50,451 nucleotides of DNA from an uncultured Oscillospiraceae bacterium (GCA_944385795.1 CALWYP010000048.1:1-50451), one strand, 5' to 3'; shown: positions 6,760 to 15,415, numbered from the stretch's first letter. The notes: generated from the sequence alone by a model not told the origin. Numbers and translations are program-made.

Positions 6760-7830
6760 ATGGAAAAATGTAAGTCTATGGTTCTGGAAAAGCCCTTTAC
6801 CATGCGCATGAAGGAATTTGACATTCCGGATGTCGCGGCGGAAGATATGCTGCTCAAGGTCGATATGGTAGGCATATGCGGCGGCGACCCTATCGAATAT
6901 GAGGGGCGCAACAAGAAGGTGCATTACCCCTTGATCCTGGGGCATGAAATGGTGGGGCGAATAGCAAAAATCGGCTCGGAAGCTCAAAAACAGGGCTTTG
7001 CGGTAGGCGACCGGGTAACTGTCGAGCCATACATTGTGTGCGGCAAATGCGAATACTGCCTCAACGGGCTATATCAGTTCTGCGAAACCTCCCGGGCCTA
7101 CGGCGTCAACATTTCATGCAACCGCCCCCCTCATTTGTTTGGAGCTTATGGGGAGTACATGTATGTAGAGCGCGGGTCCAAGGTTCACAGGATCGCCCCG
7201 GAGGTCCCGGACGAGGCGGCGTGCATGTCCTCGGTGCTGGGGAACGGGGTCCGCTGGGTGAGGACGCTGGGGCAGGTGAAATTCAGGGAAACCGTCCTTG
7301 TGCTGGGCCTGGGGGCCCAGGGGCTTGTGAGCGTCATCGCCGCGAAGGAGGCGGGCGCCGGGCCGATAATAGTGGCCGGAAAGACGCGGAATAATACAAA
7401 ATGGGAGCTGGCGAAGGAATTCGGGGCCGATTACCTGATCGACATTGATAAGACCGACGCGCTTGAAGCTATAGCAGATATCACCGGCGGGAAAATGGCG
7501 GAAGTGGTCATTGAAACCACAGGGGCAAACGCCATGATGGAGCTGGGGATAAGCGCGGCGAAGATTGCGGGCAGACTGGTTATGGCGGGCACCTGCGGAT
7601 ATGCGCAGAATTCGCTGACGACGGACCTCATTGTATTCAAGGAGCTGAAGGTCCTGGGCGGCCTCGGCCAGTCCTGGGATACGGAGATAGCCGTCGATAT
7701 AATCAACTCAAGAAAGTACCCCATTGAAAAAATGATCTCCCAGGTATTCCCCCTCGAGCGGGCCGACGAGGCCATGAAGTTCTATATGACGGAAAAGAGC
7801 AAGACGATCAGGGTCGCAATCAAGCCTTGA
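6760..7830 (+). CDS. Zinc-dependent medium-chain alcohol dehydrogenase (MDR superfamily)
   Basis: 356 residues, full length for NAD(P)-dependent Zn alcohol/polyol dehydrogenases that oxidise an alcohol to a carbonyl in the cytosol. Catalytic zinc residues are visible as C40 in VGICGGD and H62-E63 in GHEMVG; the structural zinc is held by C94, C97, C100 and C108; the Rossmann motif GLGAQG is at 183-188. AGGAGG precedes ATG by the proper distance. It is the first gene of the PucR-associated cluster, 104 bases ahead of the transporter genes. In that setting it probably oxidises a hydroxylated intermediate or reduces a carbonyl one. E. coli ureidoglycolate dehydrogenase (AllD) does an analogous step but belongs to a different family, so if this enzyme acts on a ureide it would be a non-homologous replacement. 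The substrate is unknown. Confidence 0.88.
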   Translation: MEKCKSMVLEKPFTMRMKEFDIPDVAAEDMLLKVDMVGICGGDPIEYEGRNKKVHYPLILGHEMVGRIAKIGSEAQKQGFAVGDRVTVEPYIVCGKCEYCLNGLYQFCETSRAYGVNISCNRPPHLFGAYGEYMYVERGSKVHRIAPEVPDEAACMSSVLGNGVRWVRTLGQVKFRETVLVLGLGAQGLVSVIAAKEAGAGPIIVAGKTRNNTKWELAKEFGADYLIDIDKTDALEAIADITGGKMAEVVIETTGANAMMELGISAAKIAGRLVMAGTCGYAQNSLTTDLIVFKELKVLGGLGQSWDTEIAVDIINSRKYPIEKMISQVFPLERADEAMKFYMTEKSKTIRVAIKP

Positions 7831-7933
7831 CCTGTTTCCGTGGAGGCAGGCGCCCGGAGCACAGCGTTATGGGTGGGATTTACGGCGCATAACCGCAGAG
7901 AAAGACTTTGTATTAAGAGAGGAGAAGTGAAAA

Positions 7934-8572
7934 ATGTCTGGTCACAATGACACCAACGCCACGGGCAAGAAGAAGGTATTCCAAAAATTCACCACTTCCG
8001 AGCTGGTCATCATGGCAGTTATCGGCATTGTATTCGGCGTCTGCGGAACTCCCATCGTTTTTGTAGGCAGGTTTTTCATGACCGCAATGGGCTCGGTCGG
8101 CTGGATAGGCTTTGCCGCCGTCCTCGGCTGGTTTTATCTCGCCGGCGTCCTCGGCGCGTACATCACCCGGAAGCCGGGCGCGGCGATAATCGCCGAGGTG
8201 ATAAGCGGCGTCGCGCAGATACTTTCCGGCAATCCGAACGGAGCGATCGTGCTGATCACGACCTTCCTGCAGGGCCTGATGGCGGACGCCGCCTTTGCCG
8301 TCGGCGGCTACAGGAAGTGGACCATGCCGTTTGTGTGCCTCTCGGGCGCCTCCAGCGCCCTTCTCGGGTATTGGGTTGACGCCTACTTCTTCGGGATCAC
8401 GGAGACGACCACCGCCCTCATACTTGGGGCCATCGCAGTGAGGATGCTCAGCGGCGCGCTCTTCGGCATCCTGGGCGTCGCTATATTCAAGGCCGTCGCA
8501 AAGTCGGGCGTCCTCAGAGGCACCGCCCTCGACAAGGAGGTCAGAGGGGACAAGGCCCGGCCTGCAAAATAA
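7934..8572 (+). CDS. ECF transporter substrate-binding (S) component, YkoE-like
   Basis: 212 residues with about five or six hydrophobic helices (for example around residues 27-50, 55-75, 85-105, 112-135 and 150-185) and charged tails. The pattern FTTSELVIMAVIGIVFGV near the start and the GAAIIAEVISGVAQILSGNP segment resemble YkoE (ABC_cobalt-type) S-components, best known for hydroxymethylpyrimidine/thiamine precursors. It is followed by an ATPase and a T component, giving a dedicated ECF importer. No TPP riboswitch motif is seen upstream and no thiamine gene is nearby; the location within a hydantoinase/transcarbamylase cluster suggests a heterocyclic ureide or pyrimidine-like ligand instead. 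That ligand assignment is inference; the fold assignment is fairly sure. Confidence 0.8.
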   Translation: MSGHNDTNATGKKKVFQKFTTSELVIMAVIGIVFGVCGTPIVFVGRFFMTAMGSVGWIGFAAVLGWFYLAGVLGAYITRKPGAAIIAEVISGVAQILSGNPNGAIVLITTFLQGLMADAAFAVGGYRKWTMPFVCLSGASSALLGYWVDAYFFGITETTTALILGAIAVRMLSGALFGILGVAIFKAVAKSGVLRGTALDKEVRGDKARPAK

Positions 8573-8605
8573 GCGGCAGCAGCTTTGCGCGGCGCCAACG
8601 GCTCA

Positions 8606-8647
8606 AACCGGGCACGGATTTTTCCACGCCTGCGCATGTGCCCGGTT
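8606..8647 (+). other. Intercistronic hairpin between S component and ATPase genes
   Basis: AACCGGGCAC (8606-8615) and GTGCCCGGTT (8638-8647) are perfect 10-base inverted repeats around a 22-base loop. No T run follows, so it looks like an mRNA-stability or processing element that could set S:ATPase stoichiometry rather than a terminator. Confidence 0.45.
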
Positions 8648-8717
8648 CCGGCTGTGCCATATGGCGCGGCCGCCGCGGGCCGGGCGTTCCGGCAGATACA
8701 TTTTCAGGAGAGTAAAT

Positions 8718-10475
8718 ATGAAGCCTATCATTGAAATGAAAGACGTAACGTTCACCTATCTGGGAGAGACTGAGCCGGCGCTCATCGATATCAATCTCGA
8801 GATAATGCAGGGGGATTATGTGCTCATTATGGGCCCCAGCGGCTCGGGCAAGAGCTCGCTCCTGAACATGATGAACAGCTCGGTTCCCAACATATTTGAC
8901 GGCAAGCTGGATGGGACCGTATTAATCGACGGAAAGAACAGCAAGGAATACCCTCTTGTTGAATTCGCAAAAACAGTGGGAATGGTGTTTCAGGACCCGG
9001 ATTCCCAGCTTGTAAACGTCTTTGTGAACGACGAGATATACTTTGGACCTGAAAACCTCTGTATGCCGAGGGAGGAGATACTCGCGCGCGCCGAGGACGC
9101 CATAAAGCTCACAGACATAGGCGATTTCCTGGACCAAGAGGTGTTTTACTTGTCGGGAGGCCAGAAACAGAAGCTGGCCCTGGCCGCGGTTTTGTCCATG
9201 AACCCGAAGGCGATACTCCTGGATCAGCCGACGGCCAATCTGGACCCCAAGACAAAGCTGGACGTCTTTAACCTCTTGGCTAAGCTGAACCGGGAGAAAG
9301 GGCTTACCGTGGTCGTGATTGAGCATGACGTCGACGATATAGCCGATGTGGTAAACAAGGTCGTAATAATGGACAAGGGCAGGATCGCCCATGTAGGCCC
9401 GCCGCGGGAGGTTTTTTCAAACAGCGATACGGAGTTTTCGCAAAGCCTGGGGCTTTGGGTCCCTCAGATTTCGGAGCTCGCCCTGGCGATGAAGGGCGAA
9501 ATCGATTTTGACCCTTTCCCGATAACGCCGGGAGAGGCGCTGGAGGGCTTTGCGAACAAGATCAACCAGCTCGGCGGCATGGTAGACGATCTGCCCTACG
9601 TCCCGGTCTTTGAAAGGGTAAACAGGGACGAAACGCCGCTTATCGAGGTGAAGCACCTGGACTTTTCCTACGGGGCAAGCGAAAAGAAGGCCCTCTCGGA
9701 TATAAATTTCAAGATGTATCCGGGTGAATTCCTGGCCATCCTGGGCAAAAACGGCTCGGGCAAATCCACGCTCGCCAAGGCCCTGATGAAGATAAACAAG
9801 GTCCCCAACAACAGCGTGTTCATAAACGGGAAGGACATCAACAAAATATCCCTGTATGACCTCACGAAGGACATAGGCTATGTTTTCCAGAGCCCGGACC
9901 ATCAGTTCGTTGCGGATACAGTATACGACGAGGTGGCGTACAGCCTCAGGGTCAGAGGGATGGGCGAGGAAAGCGTAAGGGAAAAAGTGGAGCCTATGCT
10001 CGAGATGTTCGGCCTCAGCGAGTTCGTAGACGTCTCCCCCTTTGCGCTCAGCATGGGGAAAAGGCGGCTGCTCAGCGTCGCCACGATGCTCGTAGTCGAG
10101 CAAAGGCTCATCATCCTTGACGAGCCCACGATCTCGCAGGACCAGGTCAGCTCCAACCTCCTTATGGGATACCTGAAAAAGCTCAACGACGCCGGGACAA
10201 GCATAATAATTATTTCCCACGATATGCGCCTCATCAGCCAGTGGGTGGACAGGGCGTATGTAATGTCAAAGTCGCGCATGCTGTTCGACGGGGACACGAG
10301 GGAAGTGTTTAACTCACCGGAGCTTCTGGAACGCGCGGCGCTGCTGCCCCCGCCGCTGTCCTCGCTCATGTGGCAGCTTAAAGACAGGGGCGTCACGGTC
10401 CCTCACACGGTGTTCACCGTTGAGAGGTTCATGGAAATCTACGAAAAGGAGAAAGCTAAGAAGTGGACGGGTTGA
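8718..10475 (+). CDS. ECF transporter fused double ATPase (YkoD-like)
   Basis: 585 residues with two ABC ATPase domains in one chain, powering the neighbouring S and T components. Domain 1 has Walker A GPSGSGKSS (39-47), signature LSGGQ (145-149) and Walker B LLDQP, in which the catalytic Glu is replaced by Q170. Domain 2 has Walker A GKNGSGKST (343-351), a degenerate signature LSMGK (444-448), an intact Walker B with E469 and an unusual D-loop SQDQ. Thus the composite site formed by Walker 1 plus signature 2 is degenerate in both halves, while Walker 2 plus signature 1 looks canonical. AGGAGAG precedes ATG 8718; an upstream frame extension to 8661 has no SD. It overlaps the T-component gene by 13 bases. 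Confidence 0.9.
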   Translation: MKPIIEMKDVTFTYLGETEPALIDINLEIMQGDYVLIMGPSGSGKSSLLNMMNSSVPNIFDGKLDGTVLIDGKNSKEYPLVEFAKTVGMVFQDPDSQLVNVFVNDEIYFGPENLCMPREEILARAEDAIKLTDIGDFLDQEVFYLSGGQKQKLALAAVLSMNPKAILLDQPTANLDPKTKLDVFNLLAKLNREKGLTVVVIEHDVDDIADVVNKVVIMDKGRIAHVGPPREVFSNSDTEFSQSLGLWVPQISELALAMKGEIDFDPFPITPGEALEGFANKINQLGGMVDDLPYVPVFERVNRDETPLIEVKHLDFSYGASEKKALSDINFKMYPGEFLAILGKNGSGKSTLAKALMKINKVPNNSVFINGKDINKISLYDLTKDIGYVFQSPDHQFVADTVYDEVAYSLRVRGMGEESVREKVEPMLEMFGLSEFVDVSPFALSMGKRRLLSVATMLVVEQRLIILDEPTISQDQVSSNLLMGYLKKLNDAGTSIIIISHDMRLISQWVDRAYVMSKSRMLFDGDTREVFNSPELLERAALLPPPLSSLMWQLKDRGVTVPHTVFTVERFMEIYEKEKAKKWTG

Positions 10476-11266
10476 TATTCCAATACAGAAAAGGCGACTC
10501 GTTTGTGCACAGGCTGGACGGGGTGACAAAGGCCCTGGCGCTGTTTGCAATATCTATTATTGTGTTTGCAAACTTCATCCTTTGGTTCCAAGTCCTAATA
10601 TGCGGGCTTTGTCTTATAATCGCCTTTTTCTTTGCAAAGCTGTCGCCGAGAGAGGTCTACCGTGGGACAAAGTGGCTGATCGTCGCCTGCATGTGCTTCT
10701 TTGTCGTCCAGACGCTGCTCCTTAATATGGACGGCGCGTCAATAGTGCTCTTTTATTTGTTCAACAAGCCCATATACTACGAGGTGGTTGATTACACGGC
10801 CGCGGTGTCAATACGCATTTATACGATATTCCTTGTCTCGTTTATCTTTATCAGGACGAGCCATCCCCGCGACCTGGTGGTGTCCTTTGTGGAGATCCTT
10901 CACATTGGCTACAGGATACCCTACGCGTTTTTTATCGCGCTGAGGATAGTCCCCATAATAGAAAACGAGGGGAGATGTATCAACGAGGCCCATATGGTCC
11001 GGGGCATCGGCAGGAAGAAGGGGCTTAAAAACGCCCTGGAGGAGCTCAAAAGGTACACCATTCCCCTGCTTATAAGAAGCCTCAGAAACGCGTCTGTTAC
11101 GACTCATTCGATGGAAAACCGCGCTTTCGGCGTATATCCGACCAGGACCTATGTCAACAGCGTAAAAATGACCACCGCCGGAAAGCTCATCTGCATATTC
11201 TTCACCCTGGCTGTGATAGGCGTATATGTGCTTGTTTTCACCGGCATCCTGCCTTTCCAGTATTAG
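10463..11266 (+). CDS. ECF transporter transmembrane (T) component, EcfT/YkoC-like
   Basis: 267 residues from GTG 10463, overlapping the ATPase gene by 13 bases, so translationally coupled. It shows the EcfT layout: an N-terminal FQYRKGDSFVHRLDGVTKAL segment (typical ..S..H.LDPR.K), hydrophobic helices at about 28-50, 55-85, 105-130 and 240-262, and the cytoplasmic coupling helices carrying MVRGIGR and SMENRAFGVY, the latter matching the A-R-x-F-G-type motif that contacts the ATPases. It completes the YkoE-type importer of this cluster. Function as T component is firm; ligand as discussed for the S component. Confidence 0.88.
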   Translation: MDGLIFQYRKGDSFVHRLDGVTKALALFAISIIVFANFILWFQVLICGLCLIIAFFFAKLSPREVYRGTKWLIVACMCFFVVQTLLLNMDGASIVLFYLFNKPIYYEVVDYTAAVSIRIYTIFLVSFIFIRTSHPRDLVVSFVEILHIGYRIPYAFFIALRIVPIIENEGRCINEAHMVRGIGRKKGLKNALEELKRYTIPLLIRSLRNASVTTHSMENRAFGVYPTRTYVNSVKMTTAGKLICIFFTLAVIGVYVLVFTGILPFQY

Positions 11267-11342
11267 CGCGCCGGCGCCCAAAGCGCGGCTAATGCCGGCA
11301 AAAGCATCAACAATTAATAATTGAATGGCAGTGGGAGACGAA

Positions 11343-12872
11343 ATGATTAAAAAAATCTATATAAAGCACAACACATATCAGGATTCCGTTGCGCTTATGA
11401 GGCTGTCGGGGGCCGCGGCCAAAATGGACGGCGTCAACAGGGCGAGCGTTATGATGGGAACGCCGCTGAACAAGACCGTCCTTGAGGAAGTCGGCCTGGA
11501 TACGCCGGAAATATATGAAGCGCAGCCGTCGGATCTTATGATCGTAGTTGAAGCGGGCGAAGAGGCGGCGGCCGACGCCGCCATTGAAAGCATCAAGTCC
11601 GAGCTCAATAAGGAGGCGGAGCTTGAGAGCGCGGAAGAGACGGACAGCATAAGCAGCGTGGACGAGCTTCTTACCAAGGATGCCGGCTACAATATTATCG
11701 CAATCTCGGTGCCGGGCGCTTTCGCGGCCGCGGAGGCCCGGAAGGCCCTCCGGAACGGGCTCAACGTTTTCCTGTTCAGCGACAACGTCTCGGAAGACGA
11801 CGAGCTGGAGCTGAAGCGCTATGCGCATGAACGGGGGCTTTTGGTGATGGGGCCCGACTGCGGCACCTCCTTCCTCAACGGAGTCCCCCTGGGATTTGTA
11901 AACAATGTCAGGCGGGGCAATATAGGAATCGTGGGCGCGTCCGGCACGGGCATACAGGAGGTCATGTGCAGGATACACCAGCTTGGCGGGGGCGTATCGC
12001 ACGCCATAGGCACGGGCAGCAGGGATTTGAGCGCCAAAATCGGCGGCATAAGCATGCTTGACGGCCTGAAGCTGCTGGCCCGCGACCGCCAGACGGAGGT
12101 AATCGTCCTGATCTCCAAGCCGCCCGAGCCCGGCGTCGCCAAACGGATATGCGAGGAGGCCTGCAAGTGCGGCGTCCCGGTCGTCGCCTGTTTCATCGGC
12201 GCGCCGCCTATGGGCGGGGAGTACGGCAACCTGCATACGGCGGACACGCTTGAGAATGCGGCCAGGATGGCCCTCGCGCTCGCTATGAAAAAAGAATACA
12301 TCCCGCCTGCATACGCCCAGGCCGAAACGGCCTTCCCCGAGGGAGCCTATTTGCGCGGCCTATATTCGGGAGGGACGCTGGCATACGAGGCGATGTCGAT
12401 TTGCCGCAAACACGGTATGAAAGTTTATTCAAACACCCCCCTGGACAAGCCGCTGCTTTTGGAAAGCCGCCTTGAAAGCAGGGAGAACACTATCATAGAC
12501 ATGGGGGACGACAAGTTCACCCAGGGGAAGCCCCACCCCATGATCGATTACACGGACAGGCTGGAAAGGCTGAAAAAAGAGGCCTCCGACATGGACGTAA
12601 AGGTGATACTTATGGACGTCATAACGGGCTATGGCAGCAACCTCGACCCCATTGGGGACATGGCCCCGGTTATCGGGAGCATAAAGCGCCGGAGGCCCGG
12701 CCTGGAGATAGTCGTCCATATTTGCGGGACCGGGAACGACGCGCAGTCTACAAATGACATCGCGGAGAAACTCGGCGATATGGGCGTCAGGGCCGAATTC
12801 AACCATGAAGCCGCTGTCGAACTGGCCTGCCGGCTGCTTGGCGGCTGTTCTGCCGGAGGAGGTGCCGCGTGA
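11343..12872 (+). CDS. fdrA: FdrA-type transcarbamylase subunit (acyl-CoA synthetase-like fold)
   Basis: 509 residues. The sequence follows E. coli FdrA closely in layout: N-terminal FIKK/IYIKHNTYQDSVALMRLS with SVMMGTPLNK, then a succinyl-CoA-synthetase-like domain with GLNVFLFSDNVS..DE..LK, GLLVMGPDCGTS, GNIGIVGASGTGIQE, GTGSRDLS..IGGIS and ISKPPEPGV, then GLYSGGTLAYEA and HPMIDYT. In E. coli, FdrA with YlbE and YlbF (AllFGH) is oxamate carbamoyltransferase, which phosphorolyses oxalurate to oxamate and carbamoyl phosphate. Here the acceptor is unknown. ATG 11343 has GGGAG 5 bases upstream; ATG 11325 is an alternative. The gene overlaps ylbE (TGATG). It lacks the last 40-odd residues of the E. 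coli protein; that module begins the next gene. Confidence 0.88.
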   Translation: MIKKIYIKHNTYQDSVALMRLSGAAAKMDGVNRASVMMGTPLNKTVLEEVGLDTPEIYEAQPSDLMIVVEAGEEAAADAAIESIKSELNKEAELESAEETDSISSVDELLTKDAGYNIIAISVPGAFAAAEARKALRNGLNVFLFSDNVSEDDELELKRYAHERGLLVMGPDCGTSFLNGVPLGFVNNVRRGNIGIVGASGTGIQEVMCRIHQLGGGVSHAIGTGSRDLSAKIGGISMLDGLKLLARDRQTEVIVLISKPPEPGVAKRICEEACKCGVPVVACFIGAPPMGGEYGNLHTADTLENAARMALALAMKKEYIPPAYAQAETAFPEGAYLRGLYSGGTLAYEAMSICRKHGMKVYSNTPLDKPLLLESRLESRENTIIDMGDDKFTQGKPHPMIDYTDRLERLKKEASDMDVKVILMDVITGYGSNLDPIGDMAPVIGSIKRRRPGLEIVVHICGTGNDAQSTNDIAEKLGDMGVRAEFNHEAAVELACRLLGGCSAGGGAA

Positions 12873-14326
12873 TGGCAACAATGGAAAGCCTGCTGTTTGA
12901 AGACCTCAGGGTCATTAATATAGGCCTTAAATCCCTGGGTAAGGACACCTCGGGTTATGCGCCGACAGCGCTGCTGTCGTGGAGGCCCCCGGCCTGGGGG
13001 GATTCCGAGGCCGCGGCCTGCATCTCCTATTTGCACCCCGACGGCGCCGGGGACGGCATAGGGCAGAGGATCGAGAGCGCCAACAGGAGGGCTTTCGAGG
13101 CCCTGACGTCGGCGGAGCCTGTGGCGGTCGACATGCTTCCGGCCATCGACGTAATACCGGGCATGGACAAGCACACGATCCTCCATGCCGGGCCTCCCGT
13201 GGAGTGGGACGATATGTGCGGGCCTATGCGGGGCGCCGTCAAAGGGGCCATACTGTATGAAGGGCTGGCGGCAGATGAAAAAGAGGCTGAGCTGGTTGCG
13301 GCGACAAAGATAAAATACGCCTCCTGCAACGACTGCTGCGCGGTCGGGCCTATGGCGGGCATAGTTTCCGCCTCGATGCCGATGTGGGTCATTGAAAACC
13401 AGAACGACTCCAAGCGCGCGTATGTCACCATAAACGAGGGCTGGGGGCGGACCCTGCGGTTCGGCGCTTTTGATGAGGCGGTAATAAGCCGGCTGCACTG
13501 GATGGAGAAGACCCTGGCGAAGGCCCTGAAACTGACAATCCATGCTATGGGCGGGATCAACCTCAAAAGCATAATAGCGCAGGCCCTGCAGATGGGAGAC
13601 GAGTGCCACAACAGGGACATCGCAGCTACAAACCTATTCTTCAAAATGGTAACGCCGTACATATTCCACTGCGGGGAGCTGACGGAGCGGGAGAAGGGCG
13701 AGGTCATAGACTTCCTGGGCAAGCATGAGCACTTTGTCCTAAACCTTGCCATGGGAGCCTGCAAGGTTTCCCTCCTCAGCGCCTCCGACATACCCTACTG
13801 CACCATGGTGACCGCCATGGCCAGGAACGGCTGCGAAGTTGGGATAAAGGTGAGCGGGCTGGGCGACCGCTGGTTTACAGCCCCGGCGCACGTTGCGGAC
13901 GGGCTGTACTTCCCCGGATTCGGCCCGGAGGATGCGAACCCGGACATAGGAGACAGCGCCATAACCGAAACGGGGGGCATCGGAGCGTTCGCCATGGGCA
14001 CGGCGCCGGCTATAGTGCAGTTCGTCGGCGGCTCGACCGCCCAGGCGGTCAAATATACAAAGGATATGTGGCGTATTACTCTGGGCAAGCATCCGGTATA
14101 TAAGATGCCGAATCTGGCCTTCCTGGGCACCCCTGTGGGGATAGACATCAGGAAGGTCTGCGATACCAATATCCTGCCCATGATAAACACCGGCATAGCG
14201 CATAAGGAGCCCGGGCACGGCCTGGTGGGCGCCGGCATAGTCCCGGCCCCAAAGGAGTGCTTCCAGAAGGCGGTAAAAGCGTTTTGCGAGAAGTACTCTG
14301 TGGGAGGGGAGGACAAAGATGCCTGA
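12872..14326 (+). CDS. ylbE: YlbE/AllG-like DUF1116 transcarbamylase subunit
   Basis: 484 residues. The DUF1116 core is clear: LHAGPPVEWDDMCGPMRGA, AVGPMAGIVSASMPMWVIEN, NEGWGRTLRFGAF, MGDECHNRDIAATNLF, SGLGDRWFTAPAH, ANPDIGDSAITET and a C-terminal MINTGIAHKEPG..LVGAGIV. In E. coli its homologue pairs with FdrA and YlbF in oxamate carbamoyltransferase. The first 50 residues (FEDLRVINIGLKSL..., LLSWRPPAWGD) correspond to a segment that ends FdrA in E. coli, so the domain border between the two subunits is shifted. ATG 12872 overlaps the fdrA stop (TGATG) with GGAGGAGG upstream; GTG 12869 is in frame just before. It overlaps the peptidase gene by 8 bases. Confidence 0.88.
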   Translation: MATMESLLFEDLRVINIGLKSLGKDTSGYAPTALLSWRPPAWGDSEAAACISYLHPDGAGDGIGQRIESANRRAFEALTSAEPVAVDMLPAIDVIPGMDKHTILHAGPPVEWDDMCGPMRGAVKGAILYEGLAADEKEAELVAATKIKYASCNDCCAVGPMAGIVSASMPMWVIENQNDSKRAYVTINEGWGRTLRFGAFDEAVISRLHWMEKTLAKALKLTIHAMGGINLKSIIAQALQMGDECHNRDIAATNLFFKMVTPYIFHCGELTEREKGEVIDFLGKHEHFVLNLAMGACKVSLLSASDIPYCTMVTAMARNGCEVGIKVSGLGDRWFTAPAHVADGLYFPGFGPEDANPDIGDSAITETGGIGAFAMGTAPAIVQFVGGSTAQAVKYTKDMWRITLGKHPVYKMPNLAFLGTPVGIDIRKVCDTNILPMINTGIAHKEPGHGLVGAGIVPAPKECFQKAVKAFCEKYSVGGEDKDA

Positions 14327-15377
14327 AAACCTGGGCGCGCTGCTGCGCCGGCTGTGTATGCTCCGAGGGATATCGGGGCAAGAGCAGCAAGTGGCCAAAG
14401 CGATCCGCGGCAGCCTGCGGGAAACGCGTCCGGACATACTGCGCGTTGACAGGCTCGGCAACCTCTTTGCCACAAGAAGGGGAAACGGGAGCGCCCCGTC
14501 GCTCATGCTGGTGGCGCATATGGATGAAGTCGGCGCAATCGTCAGCGAGGTCTGCCCCAACGGCTTGCTGAGGTTTAAAACCGTAGGCTGTGTCAACGCT
14601 TCCACGCTGCCTTCAACCAGAGTGCGCGTAGGCGATGCCGCAGGTACGTTTACAGCCCCTCCCGCCCATACGAGCCGGGGCGGGATCTCTCCGGACGACG
14701 TTTTTGTAGACATTGGGGCGCAGTCCGATGAAGAGGTTTTCTCTATGGGCGTGAATGTCGGCAGCCAGATTACATACGACGCCCCGTTCACCCAGCTCAG
14801 TGAAAACAGGTTCTGCTCCAGGACGATAGACGACCGTATTGGTTGCGCAATACTGGTAAAGCTCTTTGAGACGCTGGGCTTTACGCCGGACGGAGACGTC
14901 ACGGTGGCCTTCAGCGTTCGGGAAGAGACGTCCATGACGGGGGCGGAGGCCCTCGCCGAACAGGTGAAGCCGGACTGGATAATAGCCGTCGACACGGTGC
15001 CGGTGAAGAAAATTGGGGCGGGCGGCCGGAGCATAGACATAGGCAAAGGCCCGGTGATCCAGCTGGGAGAGGGGGTCATGCAGGCTTTCGTAGGAAATTT
15101 TGCGACGCCCCCTGTTAAGGACGCCCTGCTGCGCGCGGCGCGGGAGGCCGGAATACCCTATCAGCTCTGCGCGGAAGTCGGCGACTGGACTACGGACGGG
15201 GCGGCCCTTCACAGGGGCAACGGCGGGACCCCCTGCGGCTATGTATCCATACCGCGGCGAAACGCCCACTCGGCGTCCGAGGTCTTCGATATACGGGACG
15301 CCATCTATGCCCTGGATCTGCTTGTAACCCTGATAACCGATATGCGCCATGTCAACCTGGACTTTGTTGGGGAATGA
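14319..15377 (+). CDS. M42-family metallo-aminopeptidase-like hydrolase
   Basis: 352 residues, the standard M42 length. Visible dinuclear-metal and catalytic positions are H67 and D69 in LVAHMDEVG, D171-D172 in RTIDDRIGC, the E202-E203 pair in REETSMTGA, D225 in IIAVDTV and a C-terminal H in RRNAHSASE. M42 enzymes are cytosolic aminopeptidases or glucanases, often tetrahedral dodecamers. The gene overlaps ylbE by 8 bases and precedes the hydantoinase by 38, so it belongs to the catabolic unit rather than general proteolysis. By position it parallels the M20 peptidase-like YgeY of urate clusters, so it may cleave an amide or ureido bond of a pathway intermediate. That role is inference; fold is firm. 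Confidence 0.87.
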   Translation: MPENLGALLRRLCMLRGISGQEQQVAKAIRGSLRETRPDILRVDRLGNLFATRRGNGSAPSLMLVAHMDEVGAIVSEVCPNGLLRFKTVGCVNASTLPSTRVRVGDAAGTFTAPPAHTSRGGISPDDVFVDIGAQSDEEVFSMGVNVGSQITYDAPFTQLSENRFCSRTIDDRIGCAILVKLFETLGFTPDGDVTVAFSVREETSMTGAEALAEQVKPDWIIAVDTVPVKKIGAGGRSIDIGKGPVIQLGEGVMQAFVGNFATPPVKDALLRAAREAGIPYQLCAEVGDWTTDGAALHRGNGGTPCGYVSIPRRNAHSASEVFDIRDAIYALDLLVTLITDMRHVNLDFVGE

Positions 15378-15415
15378 TGCCCGCAGCGCTTTCCTTTTAG
15401 GTAGGAGGAACGATA

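Noticed and set aside
7831-8717. TPP riboswitch near the YkoE-like gene
   Set aside because: No CUGAGA-type THI-box sequence was found in the upstream or intergenic stretches.
13739-15079. 446-codon minus-strand frame opposite ylbE and the M42 gene
   Set aside because: Crosses two real, overlapping plus-strand genes and shows no family pattern.
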